From the NCBI GenBank assembly GCA_905221605.1, contig CAJNDS010002765.1, positions 60,001 to 124,000 of the forward strand: a DNA stretch of 64,000 nucleotides, written 5' to 3'. The DNA is from Symbiodinium natans (Eukaryota; Sar; Dinophyceae; Suessiales; Symbiodiniaceae). The notes below the pieces were generated by a model. It was not told where the DNA came from and made no database searches. It saw nothing but the letters and a program-made list of their open reading frames with translations. Positions 12,635 through 24,769 of this stretch are shown in pieces (position 1 is the stretch's first letter; each line of letters starts with the position of its first letter). The translations under genes and the position numbers were made by a program.

Positions 12635-15479
12635 AGTTGGCGCCGAGCTGAAGGGGGGCTGCCCACCAGGTCATGGCGGGCGCGATCCAGGTCGATGTGC
12701 AGCAAGTCCAGAATCTCCATTCCTAGTGACACTGGCAAGGTTCGACTGCCTGTCTAGCATCCATGCGACCTCTGTCGGATGCATCTGTGAGATTGGGAGA
12801 CTTGGGCAATGCTGGAAGTTTGACGTGGACTCTGCTCTACCTTGTCATGCCTGTTGCGGAGTAGTGCAAAGAGCATGAAAGAAGTTCTTGTGCTGTGAAC
12901 CGGGCACGTTGTTTGCTTCAGACTCTCCCACAAGCAAGTTTTCCTCTTGCATGCAGTCTGCATCTAAGTCCTTGCAACTTCCTGACAGCAATGATTACGT
13001 GGAGAGCTCGGGAAGCAGACGCTGGGACATTCCCGTGTGCGTATAGTTTTGCAAGTATTACGACATTCAGCCATCAGCACGAAGCCGATGGAGTGTCAAA
13101 TCTCAGGTCAGTGGCGTGGAAGGGTGAGTTTGTAGTGGTGCTTGAGGAGCCTGCACCCTTGACTCGTTGACTGTACAGTACCATACAGCACAGCACCGAT
13201 CCTCCCAAAGTGTAGTGCTTGCATAGTCCGCGAAGGTAGCACCGTCTACAGAGTCTTGTATCTTCAGATGAGAGATCTTAAAAAGAAGAGTTGCAAGATC
13301 TGTTGTGTTCACTTGGAAAGCTGTACTGTAAACACTGTGGACAGCGAGACACTTCACTGATTCGGATGCTGCGAGCCTTCTGTCAGGACTACAGGGGCGG
13401 ACTGGCCTGTCTTTTTGGAGGCCTCGGGGTCGCATCTCTGGAGTCGCTTGAGGAATTGACACCGGGAGTGGGTGCATGTGGGTGCCTTTGTTCAAATATT
13501 CGCTGCGCGTGCTTTTGCTGATGGCCAAGGGGGGGGGGCTCCAAATTAGCGCCACACTTCACCTTGCGAGCATGTGGGAGCCGTTGAAAATCGTTGCGCA
13601 AGCTGAGAGCTGCAGGACCTGGCGCACCTGCATCCTGTGCTGGAGCATGGAGTAGCGTCCTTCTCTTTGCTATTCCGGGTATGCTGGAGGCTGAGGCCTT
13701 GAAACTGTTCATGGCCCGCTCTGCGATGGTTTGGGTCTGAGGTTGTATACGTTGACGGAGCCGCAGTCTCGGACGGGAAGATTGTCGGAAAGTGTGCTGT
13801 AGGACGGGCAGCAGGGCCTGCGCAGGGCCACAGATGCCATGGCAAGTCGAGGTTTCAGGTGCTGCAAGTTGCTTCAGCTACAGCTTATTTCCTGCTCACC
13901 GCGCAGGGAGCTCAGCAGGTTTGTTGTGTCTTTGGGCGCCGCGAGGCTGAAATATGTTCTGCTATGTTACACTGCAACTACACTGCAACTACACTGTAGC
14001 ACCGAGGCTGCAGCTTCCATTGCAAGACCTTGCACTTTCAGTTCCCAGCCTCAGCAGTGCTCTGAAGGTGTTTCGACGTTTCCACTCAAGACTGCTGCAC
14101 CAATCAGAGACTTTTTAAGGTGCTGGATGGCTCTATGGCGGCATTTCGGTTTTCGATGCTTCCAGCGATAGGAATAGTGGCAGTTGGGTCGGAGCCTCAT
14201 GGAAGCAACGGAACACCCTCTTGTGAACAGCTTTTGGCCTCGCTGAACTCCCCAGGTTGGGGCTCTATGGCATCGGCTCCACCGAGAGGGATCAGAGGGA
14301 TCGTCCTGCCTAGAGAAAAACTGCACAAAGCCAATCCTGCATGCCGCCGAAGCAGTGTTCTGTGGCGCACTTGGCGCACTTGGCGCACCCGGCGCACCTG
14401 GCAGCTTTTCTTGAGTCAAACCGGGGAAGTTATTGAAAGAAAACAATCGGACAAGCTTTTGGATGGGCTGTTGTTGGCTTGGCACGTGACTCACAATGGA
14501 AGTGCATTTAGAAGTTCTTCGCGGAACTGGGAGGGGAGCCATGTGAGCCTGATACTTCGCCATGGACGAACAAGGCAGGCTGGCATGATGTCAACCAGCA
14601 GATGGTGTTCAGATTGCTGTTGAAACCTGCAGCAAGGTTCGTAGTTCAAACACCTGTTGGACAGGCCAGTCACATGGTCTCTTTGCGATACCGGAGACGG
14701 ATGACCCAATCAAACACCGCAAGCCACCCAGGGTAGTTTGTCGGCTAGGGTGACAAGCGCAGATAGCAGTATTGTCAGCTGTCTGCTCTGCGGATGAATC
14801 CTCTGCCAGGCGAATGGGTGTTCCCAGCGCGATTTTCTGCTATCTCTGACATTCTCTGACATGAGTACGGCAAAATCCTGGTATGTCCAGCGTACCAGGC
14901 AACGAGACTGTGGATTCGTATGGACCGGGATCGCAGCCAAGCTGCAAACAAATTTGGAACTTCGCAAAGGCTGGTCGTGGCAGTTGCATGCAGTTGCTCA
15001 CGTCTGCAGGCAGCGGAACGATCACAAGAGAGGAGTAAACAAAGCTTGCCGTTGTACGCATGCTGAACGGCATCGAGCCTTTGTGATTGACTGCATCTCT
15101 TTGAGAGGAGCTCATGTGTGATGAGTTTCAAGAGATCCTGAAGGCACCGCGTGACTCGGAAATCACCGTTCTGTTTGTACCAAGACATGTTAGTTTCTTG
15201 TTTCGTTGCGCTAGCAGGCAGTCATAGCTCCGAAGAGTGTCCGCCTAAGAAAGTTGTGTGCCACAAAGCATGGTGCAGTCCGCTTTTGTGTGTCTTTGAC
15301 TCAGGGGGAGAGTCGAATGCTGCATACGGCCGTTCTGAGATCAACGTTCCGCAGGACTGGAGCCAACAGAGCCGGTTCTCAAGCCTCAAAAGCGTATTGA
15401 CATGCTCAAATGCTGATTAGCAGATTCGTTGTGCATGTTGTGGCATTGAGCACTGGTTGTCACTGAGATTGGTGACCAG
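12635..15479. other. no recognised gene; small repeats
   Basis: This holds short direct repeats (ACACTGCAACT near 13970-13996; GGCGCACYTGGCGCAC at 14363-14402) and a possible exon near 13393-13490 encoding SLESLEELTPGVGA. No domain is visible and the longer frames overlap on both strands. Confidence 0.3.
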
Positions 15480-16139
15480 GCAGTGGATTTCTGCATGCGA
15501 AAGGCTGCTCAGAATGCCACTGGCGACGTGTCTGCAAAAAGGTCCGGACAGGCGCCAGACCAGATTTGGACTGGGGGTTGGCTTAATGTCGTTAACTGTT
15601 TCCCGCCACTTTGGGGGGCTCAGGTGAACTGTCCTTTGACGAGTTCAGCTCCTTCTTGCGCGCGTCGCCCTCAGAGATCTCGAGGTAATTCCCAAGCTCG
15701 TGACTCGCTGCTGTGACTTGTGGCAGAGGTGCTGCGCAAAGCTGGGGCCAGCAGCCGTAAAGCCGATCTCATCTTTGCGTCAGACCCCAAAGACAGCAAT
15801 GTGTGCTTTCTCTGTTGGCAATGTTCAGACCAGGCTGTGGTTGATGCAACAGTCTGTGTGTGAGGCTCTTTGACCTTGACCAGAGCGGGGTGCGCTAGCC
15901 CTGTTTGAGCTCCGCTTCTCCTGACTTTGCAAGCTGAGAAACTTCTGCACGCTTTTTCAGATGGCAGTTTCTGGACAAGGATGAGTTCCTGGAGGTTTAT
16001 CGCTACTTCTTGGGGTGCGCCGTATGCAGTGTTAAGCTTTGAGGAAGGTGTCAGGCTACGAACCTACTGATGGTAGAAGGTTTCCAGAACCTGCATAGAG
16101 AGGCACCGGCCAACGTCCGAGAAGTTCGAGGAGGAATGG
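15480..16139 (+). CDS. EF-hand-like calcium-binding protein, internal exons
   Basis: Five exons fit in one continuous frame: 15480-15522, 15624-15684, 15729-15802, 15961-16014 and 16088-16139. Donors are GC at 15523 and GT for the others, and every acceptor is AG. Joining the first two gives NATGELSFDEF, a calcium-loop pattern with N at position 3, T at 5, G at 6, L at 8 and E at 12, but A instead of D at position 1. Joining the third and fourth gives DSNVWQFLDKDEF, with D1, N3, L8 and E12 but Q instead of G at position 6. Helix-like segments flank both loops. Two degenerate EF-hands in tandem suggest a calcium sensor or an EF-hand domain of a larger protein. Further exon-like pieces follow (KPYAPRE near 16620; ADDDVYDRAPKFSKKALLTR at about 16699-16759), but I could not join them in frame. 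Start and end of the gene are not determined. Confidence 0.55.
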
Positions 16140-19100
16140 GTGCTTGCCTTTGTTTGAAAATAAGCTGCTCGGGAGTTTGAAGGCTTCAGTTGACCAATTC
16201 AGCATGGATTTCCCAAAGTGGGTCGGCGCATTCATGTTCTGCCCTGAGGCGAATCTTGATGTGAAGGTGCAGGGACATGTAAGTCTTGCCCTTTGCTATG
16301 CACTGTGTGACACTGCCAAGAGTTGCTTTGGAATCTGCAGGACTTTGCATGAGTTTGCATGAGTTTGCTTGTACAATCACAAGCTGTGCTAACAACAATC
16401 GCTGGATGACAAGCGCATTTTGATGCCAAAAGAAATTCGGGCTTTGCATGCTTCGCGCTGAGGCCAGAAGCAGTACAACCGTTGGCTACGTGCGTCAGAC
16501 CTGCAGTTGTCTGCAGTTCAAGGGGGCATCCGAAGCTTTGTTGTTAATATGTATACTTCTCTCGTCTCTTTCTCTGTGTTTTTTGCATCTCTGTGCACAG
16601 GAGTACGAACCTGGTCTTCAAACCCTATGCACCGCGCGAAGCTGATAAGACCAGACGCCAGGGCGTACGTAACCATGATGGACGACTCATGCTTTGTAGC
16701 TTTCCAGGCCAGCGGATGACGATGTGTACGACAGGGCGCCAAAGTTCTCCAAGAAGGCCCTGCTCACTCGGAGCCTGATAAATGCAGATGTCAATGTGGT
16801 GGTTTTGTGTAGGATGCTGATGGACTTCTTCGGCTCACACAGCAGAAGAGGTGCAGGGGTGCCCTGCAGCCGTCTTGAAAGCCCGATGACATTTCCTGAG
16901 GAGCCAATGGCGGCCTCTTTGGTCGGGATCTTTTCAATCTTGTGTGAACGAATGCCTTCGTTGAACATAACCTTGGCCGACGGTTTCAGCCGATCAGCTC
17001 AGGAACGATCGCTGGAACTGCCAAGACAGCTGTTTGCTGAACAAGGCCCCGTTTGGCTGTTTTATGAAGGATGACCTGGGAGAAAGCGCGTATATATGAA
17101 CAGAACAACTTATATTTCCTCCATAATTTAAATGGGAAAAACTGTTCTACATGTTAAAGGCAAAGCCTTTGTTTCTTCTATTTTTGCATAGGAAAACCTT
17201 TATTTCCTCTGTGTTTTCGTTGGAAAACCCTAAACCCCCCAAAGGGTTCCAAATCGCAAGAAAAAGGTCCAAAATGCTTCCTGCCCCTCTATTGATTGCT
17301 TCTGTACCTCGTTGGCTCTGTTTGAAGAAGAGCTTCATGTGCCATGGTCGGAACAGGCACTCATGCCGCGCCAAAAGCACATGTTTTCGCGAGCGTGGCC
17401 CTCAGCGCAGAGAAGCTTGCAGTGCATCCGCCAGGCTTCTCTTCTATTTCCAACACCGTTTTTCATCTGCGTCATTGCGCGTCGTATGTTTTACTCAAGG
17501 AGATTGGCAAGCATGTGCAACCATGTTATCCACAAACAGCTGACATAACTTGACATGGCTTCGGTTCACAGTGCAGTATCGACTTCAGGAGTTTGTGTGC
17601 TGTTCCCTCCCAGATGGCTTTCCCTTCAGGTTCAATCAGAAACAGAGCTTCGAAGATTTTATTCTCGGTCCCTGCCCAAGCTTCGTGAGTGCAGCAGGGA
17701 AGAGACGGTGAGAGAGTGACGCTGGATACAAAGGCACCCTCGGTGGGACTCTCACTATGAGAAGCTGGATATGCCCGAACCAGCCAGGCTCCACTGGTGA
17801 GTTGATGTGAAGTGAACAGGGGAGAGGACGTTTGTGGTGGCGAACTTTGCTCATTCCACAAAAATTGACCTTAATACTCAGAAGAACAGAAGGCAGGCAA
17901 CAATGGAACAATTTGAGCTTTGCAATTCTGCACAGCAAATAGTTGAGATGGGGGGGGGAGGTCGTTGGTATCTTGCTGGAAAGATCTGGTACCTGTGGTC
18001 TGTCAGGTCCCCTGACATGTCTTTTGCAATGCCTCAATAAGACCATCCTCAGCTTTCTAAGCAAGTCAGAGGCAAACAGACGCGGTACAAGAAGATTAAC
18101 AACTATGCTGCCGTGACCAGGCCACAGACGAAGCTCACCGCTGACATCCCGCCCTTACTGCCTGAGCGACATGTGCGGAATGGCAGGCACTTACAGACAG
18201 GGATTCAGGTTGAGTTGCCATGCCCAGCCCACTGCTTGCGGAACAAAAAGAGGAGAATATTTGACCAGGATGCGAAATCCGCAGACAGGGCGGCAGGAAG
18301 TATGGAACGATTTCTGGTGCCTGGGCATGCCATGATGGGAGTCAAGCCAGTCGCAAAGTACATCAAAGTATCTGTGCATTTCGTGCATATGTGGCCGAGG
18401 CAAACACCAAAAAGTGCCAGGAGCTTAGGCTTGCAACTGAGGCGGGTCAGGCTAGCTGTGATGCAGTTTTGTCGCCAAGCACCCTTTGGCAGAGCGGTTT
18501 GTAACCAAATGCAGCTGGGCTTTTGCCTACACTTGCACGTGGTTCTCCTTATTCGAATGAACGAATGAAATGAAAGTGAGTTGAAACGAAGCGAAGTGAA
18601 AGCAACAACGAATGAAAGAAGCGAAGCATTAAGCATTCGACGATCTAGCAACTTGGAGAGTCCCTTCGAGACAAGACACGAGAAGACTTGACCACAGACC
18701 CCACTCACAAATGCCCCGAATGCGGTTGCGTCGATCGTGGCTTGCAACTGCACCTGGGCTCTCCTCCAACGTCCAATCGTCCGCTTGCTGACATGCCTGC
18801 ACCCTAACCCACGTAAACGCGCGGCCCTTCATTCATCTTACGTCCAAGGGAATGTGTGAAGAGCCTGCGGGTTTGGCTGCCTAGCGCCGCAATAGGAATG
18901 CTGCGCGGAAGCACATCGCAGCACAAAGGGCGACAACTTCTGATGCCGACAAGTGGGTTGGCCTTCATGCTTTCCACAGGATACTAGAGTTTTCGGGAGT
19001 CAAGAGGGTTTTGCACGAAGTACCGACTTGTCAACCAAAGCGACTGAAGTGTTTTGGCAGTTTTTTTGCTCGCTGGCTTTTTGTGGCCAGAGGCTCACTT

Positions 19101-19160
19101 GACGCAGAAGCACACACCCGGGTCCATACACCTGTCTGGCACTTGGGCATGATTGATGAA
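16140..19160. other. possible downstream exons of the EF-hand gene, then unrecognised sequence
   Basis: Exon-like segments lie at about 16602-16645, after a long pyrimidine tract and CACAG acceptor, and at about 16695-16770. After 17.1 kb I see only short frames on both strands, a G run at 17949-17958 and a patch of GAATGAA / GAAGCGAA short repeats at about 18556-18630. No domain is recognised. Confidence 0.3.
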
Positions 19161-19163
19161 GCC

Positions 19164-19572
19164 CCGGGTGAGAGCTTGCATGCATTTAGGCGCTGTATCG
19201 GCGCTCCGCCGGATCACCTCGTCAAGGGGCGGGATGATGATGAGGCACGCAGTGTCTACGAAGCCGTCAGATCAAGAGGAGGAGGTCTGAAGGCCTGCGC
19301 CGATTCTCTCTGAGGATCCGTTGATGTGACGAACATCCTGGTTTCGGCGCAGCCGCGGCGCAGCCGCGACTACGACCTTGCCTGCACAAAGGAGCTGCAG
19401 GTATGTGTACATAGGACTTCATCGGACTTCTCCACTTCCAATGCCGGAACGAGACTAACGAGATCTTGTTTCACGCCATGGAATCTGCTGCAAAGCAGCA
19501 CGAGACTATGTGCAAAAGGATCCGACGGAGCCGGCTAAGATGTTTCCAATCAAGGATCACGGCTTTGCTTGA
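19164..19572 (+). CDS. exon-like segments of an unrecognised gene
   Basis: Two segments look coding. About 19164-19312 encodes a segment with APPDHLVKGRDDDEARSVYE. About 19495-19572 encodes ARDYVQKDPTEPAKMFPIKD and ends in a TGA stop at 19570-19572. Their mix of charged residues and lack of low-complexity sequence set them apart from neighbouring frames. A third short piece near 19326-19400 (SRDYDLACTKELQ) could lie between them. I do not recognise the protein. The stop lies about 200 bases before the CA microsatellite, which would then be in the 3' flank. Confidence 0.35.
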
Positions 19573-19776
19573 GGTGGGCATAGCGTTCCCCCCCAACTCT
19601 CCCCCTCTTGTGGTGGAATTTCAGCCAAGTTCCACCGGCAAACCCAGCCGAAGCCATCAAACACTTTGCCGCAGCGGAGCTCCAAAAACATAGGGAGCGA
19701 AAACAGGCCACAGCAGAAGGAGCCACCCCCACCCACCAGCCACACAGCACCGCGCCAAACCAAAGACAACGCACAG

Positions 19777-20379
<603 letters not shown>

Positions 20380-20519
20380 GCCGCCGCCAGTCCAACAAGC
20401 GCAGCACCAGTAGTCGCACCGCCGCACTGCCACCACCCCACCCGTTGCCAGACCTGTATAGCGTGTAATCAAGAGATCGAGCTCTATAGCAGCGCGAGCC
20501 ACCAACCTGCACCAATAAC

Positions 20520-20985
20520 AAGAGTGGCGCTGGCCATCAACCCGCACCATCATCAACAGGCGCGGGCCACCAACCCACTGCGGGCCACCAACCCGCGCCA
20601 CAAAGAGCCGAGTTGGAGCTCCAAAGCGGTACAGGCCACCAACTCGAACCATAATCAAGAACCAATTTCGAGCTCCAAAGCAGCGCGTGCTACCAACCCG
20701 ATCAGGAGCCGAGTCGGAGCTCCAAAGTGGCGCGCGCAGCGGAATCAAGAGCCGAGTTCGAGGTCCAAAGCGCTCGGGCCACCCGCAACCATTATCAAGC
20801 TCGGCGCACCAAATATTTCGGCGCACCGCTGAGTCTGCGCCAAACGCGCTCCAAGCGGCGTAGGGCACCAGCACCAAACTCGCACCCACATTTTAGCATA
20901 TTTTAGCCAAGCTCGAGCTCCAAAGCGGCGCGGCGCGGGCCACCAGCCCGCACCAAAATTTAGCCAAACTCGGAGAGTTAGGAGC
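20520..20985. repeat. degenerate tandem repeat, GAGCTCCAAAG unit
   Basis: GAGCTCCAAAG or a one-base variant recurs near 20607, 20669, 20717, 20760 and 20909, mostly followed by a CGGCGCGGGCCACCAACCCG-like stretch and CAAGAGCCGAGT. Unit length varies around 45-60 bases. The array directly follows the CA tract; the frames open across it reflect repeat composition. Confidence 0.75.
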
Positions 20986-20989
20986 CGAA

Positions 20990-23470
20990 AAAGCTTCGTG
21001 CATTACCGGTTCCCTACAAAAATGCATGTTGGGACTTGCGATGTATCACGGATCCCCCAAAAGTTGCTCCACATATGCTTTGGAAGAGGGCTGTTTCGTG
21101 GGCGCGTCGAGAACCATTGACAATTATTGAACATGTGTGGCCTTCCATTGCTGTTCTCGGCTTGTTCGGCAACCTTGAAGTTTGCGAGGCACAGCAAGAA
21201 GAATGGAAGTTCATGTCAGAAGCGCAGTCACCCAAAGACCGTGGGCACTTTTGCCGGTGCTGCATCTGCCATTGCAACTCAACGAGGCATAGCTTGACGG
21301 TAATTTCAGGAGTACAGTTCATACGAGATTGCACGGCTGCTGAGCATGGCGTTCGCTGTCGTGGTGAGCTGAGATTGGAGCAAAGGATGGTGTCGGATGG
21401 TGCAAGTTCCCCCTATGACACTACGATAGTCATTACGAGTGCTTCACGCCTGTCAGCTTTCAGGCGCAACGTGCCGGCTACAGCGGCCGGAGTGGTTCCA
21501 GGTCTCCTCGGACGCCGCGGCGTTTTGTGGAGGCCAAAACATGCAAACAAGAATCCAGGCCATTTCAGGGTGTCAGTTCTGGGCAGATCTAGACGAAAGT
21601 GATGGACATGACCTTGGTCTGGCTACGCCTGCCCGCTGAATCGACCCAGGCCGATACAGACCGCGATGCGGGTGGGTTTCAGACTCAAACAGGTCTTCGC
21701 ATAGTGCCTGAAGCTGACGGAAAATGTTGGAAGTATGCAGATCTCAGGCCGGACGGACTGCCAAGCGACTTTAAGGGCGGGTTCAACGCACAGCCCTGGC
21801 CCCAACATCAGCAGGAACTGTTCCGGTAATCACAACGATATACAACGATCAAGCACTGGTTCAGGGCTGCATGTCATTCAGGCTCTACCAAATGTTTTCC
21901 TTCTCACCTAGTGACCTAGTGCTCAGACGAGTGCTCGTCAGTTTGACGCAACGTGGTCCAGCGAACGAGACAGCCCCTGCGCTGTGAAAGCTGCTTGCAG
22001 CTGGCAACTGGATGGAACACGACAGAATGACATAGACTGCTGAGACCTGAAGGGAAACTGCGAGGCAGAACGCCTGGTTCGGCTCGCTAGTGCTCGCTTC
22101 ATCTCTATTACTTGGCTCACCCACTGTGAGGACTCGGATGAGAAAGTGGGCAACCCTTAGCTCTAAATGGCTATGCTGATAATGCTGAGCTACCACCCAC
22201 GAGTCTTTGCGAATTTGCATGGAGCGTGTGAGAAGTTGGCCATGCTGTCGACACCAGTGTGGGCTAGAGAACGGGTTTGCACTGTGTCAGCTTTCACACT
22301 TGCCCTGCGGTCCCAAGATGAGGAGTCTGAGCTACCGAGAAGCATTGCTTGGAGATCCCGTCGCGGCTCATGTCTTAGGATGCGGATGCAGAGAGACTTC
22401 TTGGCGCAGTTCCTCGTGCTGCTCACTCAGCGAGCCATGCTGGTAGTACCAGTGTAGTACCAGTGATGCGAGAGTGTGTCCGTGGAAGGCCAGAGCAACC
22501 TCACCTCGCAAAGAGCCCCAACGCACCTCGCGAGGCAAATGGTTCCTTATCTTGAACAGCTGACAACAGGATTGTCGATTGTCGTAGTTTGTACAGGCTG
22601 CGGCTGGCTTACCTGTGGAGGCTGCAAAGGCACCCATCGGCTGGGGATATTTATGGATTTTTCCAGTTCTTTTTCCTTGCGCTAGGGAGCATGAGCCCCT
22701 TATTGAATGAGATTTGGGCACGGCACTGGGGCACGTCCGAAGGTTTTGATGCTGCGTCCTGGGCCTGGTGGTTGCCCCAAGTACAGCGAGTCATGCGGAA
22801 CTCGCTGTCCCTGGTCACCTGTAAACAGTGCCCTGATTGTACCGTGTTCAAGGCCCTGCGGCCCCCTGGATGGGTCTGCCAGCTGGCGTGGTGCAATCCT
22901 GAGTTGGATATTGAAGTGGCGCCTTTCCTCGCTGTCCTCTGGGCTCTCCTACAGGGTCGTGTCATGGACGTTCACTTTTTTTTTTGGATAGCCGACGAGC
23001 TCCAACATCTCCAAAAGAGTATATCACTGATTGGCTTGGACAGGCTACCAAGCATCAAAACTAGATCCATCAGATGTGCTCGCGTGTTGGATCGTGTGCC
23101 CCATGAGAAAACGATCGCTGTTCCCTCGTTCGACCGTGCAGAAATGGCTTCAGGTTGTTTCATCTTTTGATGTGTCTGCCCCCCAACTTGGGTTGTGTTC
23201 TGAGGACGGCTTTGGCATGGACGAAAGACGATAAGCATTACTCAGATGATTCAAGACTGCCATCTATGCATATTTCTTCGTGTACTGACCGAAGCCGAAT
23301 TGGCTTAGCTCGGCTGTGTGTTCGCAATGGTGCATGACTCTTACGAGTAGTTGTTTCAACAGACATTTTCTGGTGTGACCTTGTGCGTAGCTGGAAAGGA
23401 GGGCGAATAGAGCGACTTCCCAGTCAAAGTCAGAAACATAAACTGCTATGTTGACAGACGGGAAGAAGCC
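20990..23470. other. open frames without recognisable product
   Basis: The frame 21036-21602 (+) is open for 188 codons and 22589-23170 (+) for 193 codons, but neither shows a domain, and other frames overlap them. Short segments that look more exon-like are MRSLSYREALLGDPVAAHVL at about 22317-22376 and HLARQMVPYLEQLTTG near 22520-22568. I cannot join these into a gene. Confidence 0.3.
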
Positions 23471-23472
23471 AC

Positions 23473-23760
23473 ATGCTACCAGCTTGTGGCAATAGCGTAT
23501 TCGGATTTATCAAGGTATTACATCTTGTGAACATGTTCCGAGGCATGCCTTGCGGCGACACTGCGGCTCTTCTCGAGACTCCTGCCTGGCAGCGTGAGGT
23601 TCTCGATAAGTTTCAGATGTGCATCTACGAAGAAGCAGAGCAAAACGTATCAAAAGTGCAACCAAATATCGAGGTGGCCGAAGGCAGCTGCGAGGACCTG
23701 TGCCAGCGAGCTAAATCCTCAGAAGCCTGGGAAGCCAAGTTCGTGTCAGCTTCCTCTTGA
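23473..23760 (+). CDS. hypothetical protein, probable terminal exon
   Basis: A 95-codon frame ending in TGA at 23758-23760. It is soluble, acidic and helix-like, with segments such as TPAWQREVLDKFQMCIYEEA and EGSCEDLCQRAKSSEAWEAK. Composition and lack of repeats favour real coding sequence, perhaps the last exon of a gene whose earlier exons lie in the preceding 1.5 kb. No family is recognised, and the start at 23473 is only the first in-frame ATG; an acceptor further in (near 23514) is equally possible. Confidence 0.4.
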   Translation: MLPACGNSVFGFIKVLHLVNMFRGMPCGDTAALLETPAWQREVLDKFQMCIYEEAEQNVSKVQPNIEVAEGSCEDLCQRAKSSEAWEAKFVSASS

Positions 23761-24769
23761 CACCATGACAAGGTTGCTGCAGATCCATCCATGCCCACCG
23801 AGTTCAGACCTGAAGTTTGGGTTTTGATCCATGCGGGCCGATGCCAACAGTATGAGTAGACCTTGCATCATCCCGAATACACAGAAGGCAGCGATGAAGG
23901 GGGGGACTAAACAGGGACACGGACCAGAATCTGAGTTGGTGCTGAGAGATCTGAGATGCGGACTGCAGGCTCGAAGAGATTGCGCCGTGCGTCGGCCTCG
24001 GGAGCTGCCCAGTGCCATCCGCGCTCCCGTCGTTGCAGGAGAGCTGCGCAGATCCGCAGCTATCGCAGCTGCACAGAGCAGAATGGAACCCCTGGCATAC
24101 CAGCATATCAGTGCCCAGTGGACCCACCGCGTCACATGCGCATCCAAAACATCCACAGCTCAATCTGCTTGCTGTGTTTTTGGCTCATAAGTGCAGAATT
24201 GCAAGCGTGTGTTTCCATGACTTTTTGGCTGACCTGTCTTGCCAGAATAACATCAAGCCACTTGCCTGCACGACTGCACTTTGCGAGCTGGACCAAGCAA
24301 GCGTGCTAACTTTTCTTTTGTTTTTTTTTGCGTCAGCTGTCTTTCCCTCCGCTGTGTGCGTTTTCTCAGGGTTGCGCGTTTACTGTGTCTTGTTCTTGGG
24401 ACGAACAGTGATCTTTTGCTTTGCGTAAGCTGTGCTTTTTCATTGGCATCCTTGCAACTGTCGTCGTTTCGGGGCATCATCATCATTGTCATCGTTTCGG
24501 CGCGTGTTTTTTCACGTCGCTAGCATCGTCACATCCGGCAGGGTTGGACCTGTTCAGAAGTAATTCGTCGGGTATCACATGACGGGAGGGTGGGCCTTAA
24601 CAAAAACATCACTGGAGCGTGGTTCTGTTCAAAACTGACAAGCCAGCCAGATCAAGGATGGTTTTTTTGTCGCTGGCTGCTGGGTGCTACTTGACTGCCT
24701 GTCGTCCAGCATGCTCTTGATGATCTTACACTGCAGACAGAGTTCACAAAATGTGTGCGTGTCTCCCAG

